A stretch of DNA of 64,000 nucleotides from Pyxidicoccus sp. MSG2 (GCF_026626705.1 NZ_JAPNKC010000001.1:2604001-2668000); one strand, 5' to 3'; positions 7,948 to 16,945 are shown, counted from the first letter of the stretch. Program-made: numbers and translations. Notes: generated by a model from the sequence alone, not told the origin.

Positions 7948-8669
7948 CAACCGGCCTGCTCCGGCGTGCCGGGGTCCTTCACCAGGTTGAGGTACATCTG
8001 CGCGCTCTTGTTATCCGGGCTGCGCGCCAGCACGTCCTCCCAGACCCGCACCGCCTCCGCCCGACGCCCGGCCGAATACAGCGCCACTCCATACTGGATA
8101 CGGCCCGGGATGAAAGATGGGTTCTGGGTGATGACCTGCTCGTACTCGGCGAGGGCCGCGGCGTTGTCGCCCGCGTCACGCAAGGCATTGCCCAGCTTGA
8201 GGCGGATGTCCACGAACTGCGGGCAAAGGGCGAGCGCCCGCCGGTACTCTTCGACCGCCTTCGCCCACGCCCCGCTGGAGGCGTAGACGTCGCCAATCTC
8301 GCCGTACATGTTGGCGATCTTCTTCTCCACGTAGGGGTCCAGCTCGCCGGGGCCGGTCTTCTGCTGGGAGAGGGCGGCTTGGTAGACCTCCTTCGCCTCG
8401 GCGTACTTCCCCATGTCGTTGTAGATGACGGCCAGGTTGAGGGCCGCCTCCGTGTACGCGGGGTTGAGCTTCAGCGCGGACTCGAAGGCGCGCTGCGCCC
8501 GGGCGAACTGGCCCTGGTCGTGGTAGATGATGCCGAGCATGTTGAACACGTCCGCGAAGGTCGGATTCTGCTCGACGATCTTCGCGAGGTATTGCTCGGC
8601 CTGGGCGTACTGCTTCTTCTCGAAGTAGCCGCGCCCGAGGGTCAGTAGCTGCTTGAGGGGCTCTTCCAT
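7947..8669 (-). CDS. TPR repeat protein
   Basis: A 240-residue protein made almost entirely of tetratricopeptide repeats from about residue 5 to 230, for example YAQAEQYLAKIVEQNPTFAD, FARAQRAFESALKLNPAYTE and AAALAEYEQVITQNPSFIPG. There is no signal peptide or membrane segment, so it is probably a cytoplasmic adaptor. It lies between a membrane protein gene (39-base gap upstream) and the FHA-PATAN gene (overlapping stop/start). This suggests a role with the FHA protein, by inference only. Confidence 0.85.
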   Translation of the reverse strand: MEEPLKQLLTLGRGYFEKKQYAQAEQYLAKIVEQNPTFADVFNMLGIIYHDQGQFARAQRAFESALKLNPAYTEAALNLAVIYNDMGKYAEAKEVYQAALSQQKTGPGELDPYVEKKIANMYGEIGDVYASSGAWAKAVEEYRRALALCPQFVDIRLKLGNALRDAGDNAAALAEYEQVITQNPSFIPGRIQYGVALYSAGRRAEAVRVWEDVLARSPDNKSAQMYLNLVKDPGTPEQAG

Positions 8670-8708
8670 GAATCGGCCCGAACGGGCTCTGCCTCCGAGG
8701 CGGCTAGC

Positions 8709-9413
8709 CTACATGAGCCCGGGCGAAAACAAGAATTCATCACCGCGAAGCGTCAGGGAAAGTTGGCGCTCGCCCCGGGTGTCCACCGGACGCGAGGGCA
8801 GTGCCCCCTGCAGGCGCCAGTGTTCGGTAACGACAGCTTCTTCCCGCTCCAGCCGGACGTACCAGGCCTCCGCCCGGTAGCCGCGCGCGCGCATCCGCCG
8901 CAGCTCGTCCCACTCCGGGCCACCCACACCGGGAGTGCCCGGCGCCGCCAGCTTCGCCAGGGCGTCCGCGTCCGCCGCCTGCAAGGCCCGGCGCCGGGAC
9001 TCCAGCGCCGTCACCACGGCCAGCAGCCGGGGCGCCGCGGTGCCCTCCGGCACCCAGTCACCGTCGCGCCGGACGAAGGGCACGCGCTCCACCCCGGCGG
9101 TGCCCACCTCGGTGGGCCCCAGGGTGCCGTCGAAGTCGAGCGTGGCATGGGCCTCCGCCCGCTCCCCGCCCGGCGCCACCACCACGGTGATGCGCGCGAA
9201 GCGGTGCTTGCGGGACTTGAGGGGCACGTCGGAGCCGGGCACGGGCAGCGTCAGCCCGTCGGCCTCGGTCTGCTTCAAGGCGGTGATGATTTCCGCCTCG
9301 GGGCCGGCGGCCGCGCCGAGCAAGCGCGGGGCGAAGACGGCCAGGGTGGCGCCCAGCGCCAGCACGACGATGAGGGTGCCGCCGAGGCGGCTCCACTCCT
9401 CGGTCGTCTTCAC
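8709..9413 (-). CDS. Hypothetical membrane-anchored protein
   Basis: A 234-residue protein of no recognised family. The GTG start at 9413 overlaps the bamD stop codon (GTGA). Residues about 10-35 (RLGGTLIVVLALGATLAVFA) form a single N-terminal transmembrane or uncleaved signal segment, and the rest is predicted periplasmic, rich in beta-forming and charged stretches (LTLPVPGSDVPLKSRKHRFA; ERQLSLTLRGDEFLFSPG). Its tight coupling to bamD upstream and the TPR gene downstream suggests an envelope-related role, which is inference. Confidence 0.75.
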   Translation of the reverse strand: MKTTEEWSRLGGTLIVVLALGATLAVFAPRLLGAAAGPEAEIITALKQTEADGLTLPVPGSDVPLKSRKHRFARITVVVAPGGERAEAHATLDFDGTLGPTEVGTAGVERVPFVRRDGDWVPEGTAAPRLLAVVTALESRRRALQAADADALAKLAAPGTPGVGGPEWDELRRMRARGYRAEAWYVRLEREEAVVTEHWRLQGALPSRPVDTRGERQLSLTLRGDEFLFSPGLM

Positions 9414-10186
9414 GAGCCCAGCATGCGCTGGGCGCGCTCCGCGGCGGGCGTTCCGGGCAGCCGGCGCAGCACCTGCCGCAGCGTCTCCTCCGCCTTCTTC
9501 GGGTCGTTCAGCTTCACGTAGGCCGCGTGCAGGTCGAAGAGGGCCTCCTCCTCGTACTGGGTGCCCGGGTAGCGGCGCAGCAGCGACTCCAGGCGCTGGG
9601 CCACCGCCTTCCACCGCTCACGCTTCTGGTAGAAACGGGCCACGTACAACTCGTGCTCCGCCAGGCGCCTGCGGGCCTCGTCGGCATTGGCCTTGGCTTC
9701 GTCGGCGTACTCGGACTTCGGGTACTGGCGCCGGAAGTCCTCCATGGCGAGCAGCGCGGCCCGGATTTCCCCCTGGTCCTTCTCCTCCGGGGGCGGCAGG
9801 GCGAAGAACTCGGAGGGGTAGTCCTCCACGTGCGTGAGGGCGGAGCGGTAGGCGGCGTAGTCCACCTTGGGGTGCGTGGGGTGGAGCTTGATGAAGGACT
9901 CGTACTGCTCGCGCGCCTCGGGCCAGGCCTCGCGGGCGAAGTCCACGTCCGCCAGCTTGAGCTCGGCCTCGCGGGCGGCATCCTGGTAGGGGAACTTCGC
10001 GCGGACGTACTCGAAGTACTTCTGGGCCTTGAGGAAGTCCTTGTTCTCCATGGCCTCCGTGCCAAGGCGCAGGTTCTCCTCGGCGGAGCTGGCGTAGTTG
10101 GGCTCACCGGCCTGTCCCGAGGTGAGGGACGCACAGCCGGAGGCGAAGAGCAGGACGGCGGTCAGGAAGGCGACGGCGGAACGCAT
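9410..10186 (-). CDS. bamD: Outer membrane assembly lipoprotein of the BamD/YfiO family
   Basis: A 258-residue lipoprotein with a lipoprotein signal (lipobox FASGC, Cys at about 18). TPR-like repeats typical of BamD follow (AMENKDFLKAQKYFEYVRAK, FPYQDAAREAELKLADVDFA, and the C-terminal YQKRERWKAVAQRLESLLRR). BamD is the essential partner of BamA in inserting beta-barrel proteins into the outer membrane. Its position after recX (10-base gap) and overlap with the membrane protein gene indicate an operon. A related periplasmic TPR lipoprotein is the main alternative. Confidence 0.82.
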   Translation of the reverse strand: MRSAVAFLTAVLLFASGCASLTSGQAGEPNYASSAEENLRLGTEAMENKDFLKAQKYFEYVRAKFPYQDAAREAELKLADVDFAREAWPEAREQYESFIKLHPTHPKVDYAAYRSALTHVEDYPSEFFALPPPEEKDQGEIRAALLAMEDFRRQYPKSEYADEAKANADEARRRLAEHELYVARFYQKRERWKAVAQRLESLLRRYPGTQYEEEALFDLHAAYVKLNDPKKAEETLRQVLRRLPGTPAAERAQRMLGS

Positions 10187-10196
10187 CTCCACCACG

Positions 10197-10721
10197 CTAT
10201 TCGTCCGGGCCTGAGGGGTCCAGCGAAGGTTCACCCAGCAACCGGTGGATGACGTCTTCGGAAAAGCCCCGGCTGTCGAGGAGCCGTCCCGCGCGGGCCC
10301 GCTCCTTCGCGTCGAGCGGGCGGCCGAGCAGCCCCTTCCCCTCCAGCACCGCGCGCGCGGCGGCCAGCGCGTCGAAGTCCTCCGTGCCGCTCGCCTGCGC
10401 CAGGGCCTGGCGGGCCGTCTCCTCGGGCAGCCCGTGGGCCTCGAGGCGCTGGAGCACGGCGCGCGGGCCCAGCCGTCCCTTGCGCAGGAGCGCGGCGGCG
10501 CGCTCCTGGGCGAAGCGCGCATCGTCGAGGTAGCCCCAGCCCGTCACCCGGGAGAGCGCCTCCTCGCGGACCTTCTGTACGAAGCCCTTTCGCGTGAGGG
10601 CCGCGTCCAATTCCTGACGGCTGCGGGAGCGCACGGAGAGCAGCTTCAGACAGGCGTCCGTGGCGCGGCGGACCGCGTCCGGGCCGGCGTCTTCGGGGGG
10701 ACCGTCATCCTCCGGATGCAT
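10197..10721 (-). CDS. recX: Regulatory protein RecX
   Basis: A 174-residue RecX-family protein that modulates RecA filaments. It has the three-helix repeats of the family: LKLLSVRSRSRQELDAALTR, WGYLDDARFAQERAAALL, GRLGPRAVLQRLEAHGLPEE and a C-terminal SRGFSEDVIHRLL. The start is the ATG at 10721, giving the usual length after a short acidic leader. recA is not adjacent. It heads a minus-strand run with bamD and is divergent from the gene at 10757, so its promoter must lie in the 35-base gap or overlap the start. Confidence 0.92.
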   Translation of the reverse strand: MHPEDDGPPEDAGPDAVRRATDACLKLLSVRSRSRQELDAALTRKGFVQKVREEALSRVTGWGYLDDARFAQERAAALLRKGRLGPRAVLQRLEAHGLPEETARQALAQASGTEDFDALAAARAVLEGKGLLGRPLDAKERARAGRLLDSRGFSEDVIHRLLGEPSLDPSGPDE

Positions 10722-10756
10722 GGCGGGATACGTAGCATGTGGTAACAGGCGCAACC

Positions 10757-11494
10757 ATGCACCCCGTCCTTGCCCGCTTCCTCGCCGCCGATGCCGCCCG
10801 GGAGACGCTTCGCAAGCAGCAGTCCGGTGAAGCCCTGTCCTCCGAGGAGCAGGCCTTCATCGACGCCGCCACCGCGCACCCCAAGCACCGGGGCGTGCTG
10901 CTCGGTGTGAGCGGCCGCGTCCTGTCGTCCGACGCCCAGGCGTCACTCGTGCTGCTGGCGGCCCATGCCGCGGCCCGCGCCATGCGCGAGGACACCGACC
11001 TGGCCGAGCCCACGCGCAAGGCGCGCGAGGCGCTGGCCGAGGAGGGCGCCAGCGACGAGGAGGCGGACGCCTTCATCGCGTCCATCCTGCTGGAGGAGGC
11101 CTTCGGCTACGAGCAGGACGTGGACGCCTTCGACGCCGAGTACGTGAAGGAGTCGCTGGGCGAGGTGCCCGCGCTGGCCGCCCTCACCAAGGAGGCGGTG
11201 GACGCGCTCTTCCTCTCGTTCGTGAAGGGCGCCGCCAACGACGCCGAGCGCAAGGTGCGCGAGGGCATGGCCCGCGCCCTCTTCGACATCGCGTGGTCGG
11301 AGGGGCCCGCGCCCATCAACCCCGAGCACATGGAGGCCGTGCTCGACGCGGAGGTGGTGGACCGGCCCGAGGAGGAGCAGGAGGCCAAGGTGCACGCCAC
11401 CGCGCAGCTCCTCCAGGCGCTCTCCAAGGAAGGCCTGGTGGGGCCCATTCGTCTGTCGCGGCTGCGGGCGCTGCTGGGCGAAGGAGACGCGTAG
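10757..11494 (+). CDS. Hypothetical acidic helical protein
   Basis: A 245-residue protein not recognised as any family. It is strongly acidic and alanine-rich, predicted mostly helical, with no signal peptide and no membrane segment. Recurrent features are EEGASDEEADAFIASILLEE and a C-terminal basic helix (GPIRLSRLRALL). It is divergent from recX and convergent with the pilT paralogue. High third-position GC supports it as a real gene. Confidence 0.75.
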   Translation: MHPVLARFLAADAARETLRKQQSGEALSSEEQAFIDAATAHPKHRGVLLGVSGRVLSSDAQASLVLLAAHAAARAMREDTDLAEPTRKAREALAEEGASDEEADAFIASILLEEAFGYEQDVDAFDAEYVKESLGEVPALAALTKEAVDALFLSFVKGAANDAERKVREGMARALFDIAWSEGPAPINPEHMEAVLDAEVVDRPEEEQEAKVHATAQLLQALSKEGLVGPIRLSRLRALLGEGDA

Positions 11495-11564
11495 CGGCCG
11501 AAGGGCGAGAGGTGCCCGGCCTCAGCGCGGCAGGTCCGCTCGCATCGAGCGACGAGGACGCGTC

Positions 11565-11601
11565 GTAGCGGCGGAGCCGGGAGCACCGGCCCCACCGCTA
11601 C
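11565..11601. terminator. Bidirectional hairpin between convergent genes
   Basis: A two-part stem (11565-11571 with 11595-11601, and inner 11576-11580 with 11586-11590) lies exactly between the stop codons of the convergent genes at 10757-11494 and 11608-13002. There is no clear U-tract, so its role as a terminator is inferred from position. Confidence 0.5.
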
Positions 11602-11607
11602 AGCGAA

Positions 11608-13002
11608 TCAGAAGCGCTCAATCTGGAAGTCGTCGTCCCCCCCCGCGGCAGGCGCCGGGGCCGGAGCGGGCGCAGGCGTCGGCGGGCGCGCGGCGGGCGC
11701 GGGCGGACGCGCGGCGGCGGGGGCCGGAGCACCGGGACGCGGCGCGCCAGCGGGCGCGGGCGCCCCCGGGCGCATCGCCTGGGCCACCGGAGCCGGCGTG
11801 GGCGGAGTCGCCGGAGCCGGGGCCGGAGCCGCCGCGGTGGGCGCCCCCTTCTGAGCGAAGGAGGCCGAGCCGGGGATGGGGCGCGCGTCGCCGGGCTTCG
11901 CGTCGAAGTTGTCCCACTTCGAGTCGGACGTGCCGCTGATGCCGGAGAAGCGCAGCGCGAAGTCGTCCGGGTTGGAGGCCTGACGGTGGGCCTCCTCGTA
12001 GGTGACGAGCCCCTGGCGCACCAGGCTCATCAGAGACTGGTCGAAGGTCTGCATCCCGTACGAGTCGGTGCCCTGCGCAATCGCGTCGTGGATTTCCTTC
12101 GTGCGGTCCTTGTCCTCGATGAGCTCGCGCACGCGGGCGGTGACGCGCAGCACCTCCACCGCGGCCACGCGGCCCTTGCCGTCCGCGCGCGGCACGAGGC
12201 GCTGGGAAACCACGCCCTTGAGCACGCTGGCGAGCTGCAGGCGCACCTGCTTCTGCTGGTGCGGAGGGAAGGCGGACACGATGCGGTTGATGGTCTCCGT
12301 CGCGTCCAGCGTGTGCAGCGTGGACATCACGAGGTGGCCCGTCTCCGCCGCGTGGAGCGCCGTCTCAATCGTCTCGTGGTCTCGCATTTCGCCGACGAGG
12401 ATGACGTCCGGGTCCTGCCGCAGCGCGCTCTTGAGGGCCTGCGCGAAGCTCATCGTGTCCACGCCCACCTCGCGCTGGTTCACGATGGAGCGCTTGTCGC
12501 GAATGAGGAACTCGATGGGGTCCTCAATCGTCATGATGTGGCTGGTCTCGTTGGCGTTGATGTGGTCGATCATCGCCGCCAGCGTGGTGGACTTGCCGGA
12601 GCCCGTGGTGCCCGTCACCAGCACGAGGCCGCGCTCCTCGCCGCAAATCTTCGCGAGCACCTGGGGCAGCAGCAGGTCCTGCATCGTCATCACCTTGAAG
12701 GGGATGACGCGCAAGACGGCGCCCACCGTGCCGCGCTGCTGGAAGACGTTGACGCGGAAGCGGCCCAGGCCGGGGACGCCGTACGCCAGGTCCACCTCGT
12801 TGCTCGACTTGAACTTCTCCTTCTGGAACTCGTTCATGATGCCGAAGGCCATGCGCGCGACCTCCTCCGGGGGGAGGCGGCGGCCGTCCTTGAGCGGCAC
12901 CAGCGAGCCGTCCACGCGGAACATGGGCGGAAGGCCGGCCTTGAGATGAATGTCGGAGGCACCGCCGCGCAGGGCGATCTGCAGAATCTCGTTCAGTTCC
13001 AT
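11608..13002 (-). CDS. PilT/PilU-type twitching ATPase with Ala/Pro-rich C-terminal tail
   Basis: A hexameric AAA-type ATPase of the type IV pilus retraction family. The 464-residue protein has the PilT N-terminal domain (SDIHLKAG; RFRVNVFQQRG), Walker A GTTGSGKS at 131-138, the Asp box around MTIEDPIEF, Walker B DVILVGEMRD (about 199-208) and the His box HLVMSTLHT (223-231). The catalytic part ends near residue 345, as in PilT; the remaining ~120 residues are an Ala/Pro-rich disordered linker ending in an acidic-aromatic tip (DDDFQIERF). No pil genes are nearby, so this is probably one of several PilT paralogues in the genome. Confidence 0.92.
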   Translation of the reverse strand: MELNEILQIALRGGASDIHLKAGLPPMFRVDGSLVPLKDGRRLPPEEVARMAFGIMNEFQKEKFKSSNEVDLAYGVPGLGRFRVNVFQQRGTVGAVLRVIPFKVMTMQDLLLPQVLAKICGEERGLVLVTGTTGSGKSTTLAAMIDHINANETSHIMTIEDPIEFLIRDKRSIVNQREVGVDTMSFAQALKSALRQDPDVILVGEMRDHETIETALHAAETGHLVMSTLHTLDATETINRIVSAFPPHQQKQVRLQLASVLKGVVSQRLVPRADGKGRVAAVEVLRVTARVRELIEDKDRTKEIHDAIAQGTDSYGMQTFDQSLMSLVRQGLVTYEEAHRQASNPDDFALRFSGISGTSDSKWDNFDAKPGDARPIPGSASFAQKGAPTAAAPAPAPATPPTPAPVAQAMRPGAPAPAGAPRPGAPAPAAARPPAPAARPPTPAPAPAPAPAAGGDDDFQIERF

Positions 13003-13071
13003 GAGCGGACCGGATGGTAGCAGAGGCCCTCGGCCTCATGCGATGGGCCGCTCCGGACCCCGCAAAGACGA

Positions 13072-13103
13072 CGGCGGAGGCCCTCGAAAGAGGACCCCCG
13101 CCG
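13072..13103 (-). terminator. Terminator of the rplM-rpsI operon
   Basis: A stem of 8 of 9 pairs (13072-13080 with 13095-13103) plus an inner 4-bp stem closing on a 4-base loop. It begins 33 bases beyond the rpsI stop codon and is followed on the minus strand by a short T-rich stretch. Confidence 0.65.
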
Positions 13104-13135
13104 AAGGGAAACAACCGAGCAGCCGGGCTTGACGC

Positions 13136-13537
13136 CTAGCGCTTGGAGAACTGGAACCGGCGACGCGCGCCCGGCTGGCCGTACTTCTTGCGCTCGACCG
13201 CGCGAGCATCGCGGGTGAGGAAGCCGGCCTTCTTCAGCGCCGGACGGAACTCCGGGTTGAAGGAGCACAGCGCACGGGCGATGCCGTGACGGATGGCGCC
13301 GGCCTGGCCGGAGAGACCGCCGCCCTTCACGTTGACCGTGATGTCCAGCTTGCCCTTCTGCTCGAGGATGTCGAGGGGCTGGTTGAGCACCATCTTCGAG
13401 GTCTCACGACCGAAGTAGGCGTTGAGCTCGCGACCGTTGACGGTGACCTGGCCGGTGCCGGGACGAATCCAGACGCGGGCGGTGGCCTCCTTGCGGCGGC
13501 CGGTGGCGTAGAAACCGAGTTCTTGATGGATGGGCAT
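13136..13537 (-). CDS. rpsI: 30S ribosomal protein S9
   Basis: A 133-residue S9 protein. It shows [41 protein letters not shown] and the conserved C-terminus [17 protein letters not shown], whose terminal SKR reaches the ribosomal P site. It lies 15 bases after rplM, the near-universal rplM-rpsI pair. Transcription probably comes from the promoter at 14114-14142. Confidence 0.98.
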   Translation of the reverse strand: MPIHQELGFYATGRRKEATARVWIRPGTGQVTVNGRELNAYFGRETSKMVLNQPLDILEQKGKLDITVNVKGGGLSGQAGAIRHGIARALCSFNPEFRPALKKAGFLTRDARAVERKKYGQPGARRRFQFSKR

Positions 13538-13552
13538 GGACGTTGTCTCCCT

Positions 13553-13999
13553 TTACGCCTCGACCTCAAACGCGGCGGGCTTCTGGGCCGCGTGAGGATG
13601 GGTGTCACCCGCGTAGACCTTCAGCTTCGTCATCATCTGCCGACCGAGCGCGTTACGCGGAAGCATGCGGCGCACGGCGTTGATGACGATGTCCTCGGGG
13701 TGACGCTGGCGGAGCTTCTCCAGGTTGGTGATCTTCAAGCCACCAGGGAAACCGGCGCGGGAGTGCCGGTAGTACTGCTTGTCCTGCTCCTTCGTCCCCG
13801 TCACCTTCACCTTTTCGGCGTTGATGACGACGACGTGGTCGCCGGTATCGATGGACGGCGTGTAGATCGCCTTGTGCTTACCCTTGAGGAGGGTGGCAAT
13901 CTGGCTCGCCGCGCGGCCCAGCACCTTGTCGGACACGTCAATGACGTGCCACTGGCGCTTGATGTCCCCAGCCTTCGCGCTGTAGGTCTTCTGCGACAT
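13553..13999 (-). CDS. rplM: 50S ribosomal protein L13
   Basis: A 148-residue L13 protein, early in 50S assembly. It shows WHVIDVSDKVLGRAASQIAT, LLKGKHKAIYTPSIDTGDHV, YYRHSRAGFPGG and the C-terminal KLKVYAGDTHPHAAQKP. The ATG at 13999 has GGAG about ten bases upstream. The untranslated leader from the predicted promoter is about 108 bases; no known ribosomal-protein leader motif was recognised in it. Confidence 0.98.
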   Translation of the reverse strand: MSQKTYSAKAGDIKRQWHVIDVSDKVLGRAASQIATLLKGKHKAIYTPSIDTGDHVVVINAEKVKVTGTKEQDKQYYRHSRAGFPGGLKITNLEKLRQRHPEDIVINAVRRMLPRNALGRQMMTKLKVYAGDTHPHAAQKPAAFEVEA

Positions 14000-14113
14000 T
14001 TCTTTGCACTCCAGACTTCTCGCGGTCGCCGTGTGCATGCCAGGGACCGCTGCTCGTGCCAAACCAACCACGGGTCCGCCGTGAAAACTCCACGAGGCCC
14101 GGAAAGGCCGACC

Positions 14114-14142
14114 GTCCTAGTGGGTGCGGAGGATCAAGTCAA
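14114..14142 (-). promoter_or_regulatory. Sigma-A promoter of rplM-rpsI
   Basis: On the minus strand TTGACT and TAGGAC are separated by exactly 17 bases in the gap between the helicase gene stop (14226) and rplM (13999). This supports independent transcription of the ribosomal protein operon. Confidence 0.65.
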
Positions 14143-14225
14143 GGTCGCTCCACACCTCCCGTCCGGATTCCCCGCCCGGCCCTCTCCCGGGAGTCGCATG
14201 GGAGGGGCTGCCGGGGGGCGCTCCC

Positions 14226-16322
14226 CTACCCGGTCGCCCCTCCCGAAGGCCCCGCGGGCCGGCTGGGGGCCGCTCCAGGTGCCGGCCCGGCCCCCCCCGG
14301 CTGGGGCTTCTTGAAGCGCTCCTTGAGGTTGGCGAAGAAGTTCTTCTCCTCCGGGGTGGCGGGGCCCTGACGCGGTGCTTCCAGGTCCACCTTCTCCACC
14401 ACCTCCGGAGGAAGGTCCTCCAGGAAGCGGGAGGGGGTCCGGGGCACGTCCTTGCCGCGCTTGGTCCGGACGTTGGCGCGGGTGAGGTAGAGCACCTCCT
14501 TGGCGCGGGTGATGCCCACATAGCAGAGGCGCCGCTCCTCCTCGAGGTTCTGCGCCTCGCCCTGCATGCCCCCGTGGGGCATCAGGTCCTCCTCCATGCC
14601 AATGAAGAACACGAGCCGGTACTCCAGGCCCTTGGAGGCGTGCACCGTCATCAGGGTGACGCGGCGGTTGCCTCCGGGCACCTCCTCCTCTTCCTGGCGC
14701 GTGTCCAGGCTCAGGCGGTTGAGGTAGGTGAGAAGGCTGGCCTTGGGCCCCTCGCGCTTCTCGAAGTTCTCCAGCGAGTTGATGACCATGTCCACGCTCT
14801 TGAGCTTCTTGTCCGCGATGGTGGAGGACGTCGCGTGGGCGCGCGTGGCCTCGGCGAAGCCAATCTCCTCCAGCAGCTTGCGCGTGGCCGTGGCGAGCTG
14901 GCCGAACTCGTACGCGGCCCGGTAGCGCTCGATCATCTCCACGAACTCGAGCACCTTGCCCCCGGCGCCGGGCGGCAGGTCTTCGTACTGGTCGGCCTTG
15001 CGCATCACCGTCCACAGCGTGACGCCCTCGCCGCGCGCGTGGACGGCCAGCCGCTCCATCGTCACGTCACCGATGCCGCGCGACGGCACGTTGACGATGC
15101 GCAGGAGCGAGATTTCGTCCAGCTTGTTCACGATGACCTTGAAGTACGCGATGACGTCCTTCACCTCGCGCCGGTCGAAGAACTCGCTGCCGCCCACGAC
15201 CTCGTAGGGGATGCTCTTCTCGCGCAGCATCTCCTCGATGGGGTGCGACTGGCCGTTGGTGCGGTAGAGCACGGCGATGTCGTCCGCGGGGATGCCCAGG
15301 GACATGTGCTTCTGGATTTCGTGCGCGACGAAGCGGGCCTCCTCCTCGTCGTTGGGGCAGCCCACCACCTTCACCTTCGGCCCCCCCGCGCGGTCGGTCC
15401 ACATCTGCTTGGCCTTGCGCTCGGGATTCTTCGCGATGACGGCGTTGGCCGCGTCCAGCACCGTCTGGACGGAGCGGTAGTTCTGCTCCAGCCGCACCTC
15501 CTTCCCTCCCGGGAAGAAGCGGTCGAAGTCGAGGATGTTGCGCACCTCGGCGCCGCGCCACGAGTAGATGCACTGGTCGTCGTCACCCACCGCGCACACG
15601 TTGCGCTGCTCGCCGGCCAGCAGCTTGAGCAACTCCAACTGGGCGCTGTTGGTGTCCTGGAACTCGTCCACCAGCAGGTAGCGGAAGCGCCGCGTGTACT
15701 TGGCGTAGAGGTCCGGAAACTCGCGCAGCAGGCGCGCGGGCAAGAGCAGCAGGTCGTCGAAGTCCACCGAGCCCTGCGCCTTCAGCGCGAGCTGGTAGTC
15801 CGGGTAGACGAGGTGGGTGATGAGGTCGTAGTCGTCGCCGATGCCCTCCGGCTTGGGCTCGGGCGTCTTCCCCGAGTTCTTCGCCTTGGAGATGAGCGTG
15901 AGCACCTTGCGCGCGTCGAAGGCGCGGTCGTCGATTTTGTGCTCGCGCATGGCGCGCCGGATGTTGGCGAGCTGGTCGCCCATGTCGGCGATGGCGAACT
16001 TCTTCGGCCAACCCAGGCGGTGGATGTCCTCGCGGAGGACCTCCGAGCCAAATGCGTGGAAGGTGCACACCAGCACCCCCTGCGCACGCGGGCCCGCCAT
16101 GTGGACCAGGCGCTCCTTCATCTCCGTCGCCGCCTTGTTAGTGAAGGTGACGGCGAGGACGTTGCGGGCCATGAGGTGGCCCGGCCGCTCGTTGAGCAGG
16201 TGGACGATGCGGTGGGTGATGACTCGGGTCTTGCCGCTGCCGGCGCCCGCCAGCACGAGGAGCGGACCCTGGAGGGTGACCACGGCCTCGCGCTGCGGAG
16301 GGTTGAGCTTCGAGAGGTCCAT
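14226..16322 (-). CDS. UvrD/Rep-family 3'-5' DNA helicase
   Basis: A superfamily 1A helicase of 698 residues acting in repair or replication restart. Motifs in order: Q motif LNPPQREAV, Walker A GAGSGKT (26-32), motif Ia VTFTNKAATEMKERL, motif II LLVDEFQDTN, motif III GDDDQCIYSWRGA, motif IV LEQNYRS, motif V TVHASKGLEY and motif VI RRLCYVGITRAKE. The C-terminal ~50 residues form a Gly/Ala/Pro-rich tail. The lack of a Tudor-like PcrA end and the overall layout fit a Rep/UvrD-like member; which one cannot be decided from sequence alone. The ATG at 16322 directly precedes the conserved N-terminus. Confidence 0.93.
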   Translation of the reverse strand: MDLSKLNPPQREAVVTLQGPLLVLAGAGSGKTRVITHRIVHLLNERPGHLMARNVLAVTFTNKAATEMKERLVHMAGPRAQGVLVCTFHAFGSEVLREDIHRLGWPKKFAIADMGDQLANIRRAMREHKIDDRAFDARKVLTLISKAKNSGKTPEPKPEGIGDDYDLITHLVYPDYQLALKAQGSVDFDDLLLLPARLLREFPDLYAKYTRRFRYLLVDEFQDTNSAQLELLKLLAGEQRNVCAVGDDDQCIYSWRGAEVRNILDFDRFFPGGKEVRLEQNYRSVQTVLDAANAVIAKNPERKAKQMWTDRAGGPKVKVVGCPNDEEEARFVAHEIQKHMSLGIPADDIAVLYRTNGQSHPIEEMLREKSIPYEVVGGSEFFDRREVKDVIAYFKVIVNKLDEISLLRIVNVPSRGIGDVTMERLAVHARGEGVTLWTVMRKADQYEDLPPGAGGKVLEFVEMIERYRAAYEFGQLATATRKLLEEIGFAEATRAHATSSTIADKKLKSVDMVINSLENFEKREGPKASLLTYLNRLSLDTRQEEEEVPGGNRRVTLMTVHASKGLEYRLVFFIGMEEDLMPHGGMQGEAQNLEEERRLCYVGITRAKEVLYLTRANVRTKRGKDVPRTPSRFLEDLPPEVVEKVDLEAPRQGPATPEEKNFFANLKERFKKPQPGGAGPAPGAAPSRPAGPSGGATG

Positions 16323-16356
16323 TGCGCGCGGGCCAGGGATACCCTTTGATTCGTCC

Positions 16357-16917
16357 GTGCGCGACCCCTTCCTCCGGCTCTCCGCCGTTTTTCTCGCGCT
16401 CGGCGTGGGTGCGGGTTGCATGGACAACGCCAGCGCTCCAGCCCAGGTGACACCGTCCGTCCCGGCGGCGAGCGCGCCCTGCGTGTACTTCAAGCAACTG
16501 TCGCCCTTCCTGCCGGAGACGCTGGACGGCTTCACCGTGGCGCGCACCCAGGGCTCCACGGGGAAGTACGGCGAGGTATCCGTGTCCGAAGCCGAGCGGC
16601 TCTACACGCGAGGTGAGGGGCGAGAGGTGAAGGTGCGCATCGTGGACACCACGATGGGCGAGAAGATTGGCCAGGCCATCCGCGAGGCCGCGGACCGGGC
16701 GAAGGGCAAGGCCGCGAGCGACCCGGCGGCGCCCATCCACTGGGACGACGCCGTGGGCTTCGTGAGGTACGACGCGGAGGAGTCCCTGGCCGAGGCGAAC
16801 CTCCTGGTGGGAGACCGCTTCGTGGTGGCCGTCACCAGCCGGGGCTTCCCCGGCACGGTGGAGGTGCGGCGGGTGGCGCGAGGCATCGACCTGGCCGGGC
16901 TGGCCCGGCTGCAGTGA
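16357..16917 (+). CDS. Hypothetical lipoprotein
   Basis: A 186-residue predicted lipoprotein. The GTG start at 16357 gives a lipoprotein signal (VRDPFLRLSAVFLALGVGAGC, lipobox VGAGC, Cys 21). The mature part contains an LPETLDGFTVARTQGSTGKY segment and a regular alpha/beta pattern, but no domain was recognised. It is divergent from the helicase gene with only 34 bases between starts, and the Cys-rich protein gene follows after 28 bases, possibly as a two-gene operon. Confidence 0.75.
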   Translation: MRDPFLRLSAVFLALGVGAGCMDNASAPAQVTPSVPAASAPCVYFKQLSPFLPETLDGFTVARTQGSTGKYGEVSVSEAERLYTRGEGREVKVRIVDTTMGEKIGQAIREAADRAKGKAASDPAAPIHWDDAVGFVRYDAEESLAEANLLVGDRFVVAVTSRGFPGTVEVRRVARGIDLAGLARLQ

Positions 16918-16945
16918 ACCCCGACATGGGCAAGGAGTGTCCCTG

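Noticed and set aside
13999..14107. Known L13 autoregulatory leader
   Set aside because: I could not match the leader to a known L13 leader structure by eye; only the promoter is supported.
14124..16349. Open frame of about 740 codons antisense to the UvrD-type helicase
   Set aside because: Shadow of the helicase; no conserved motif and the helicase has all SF1A motifs.
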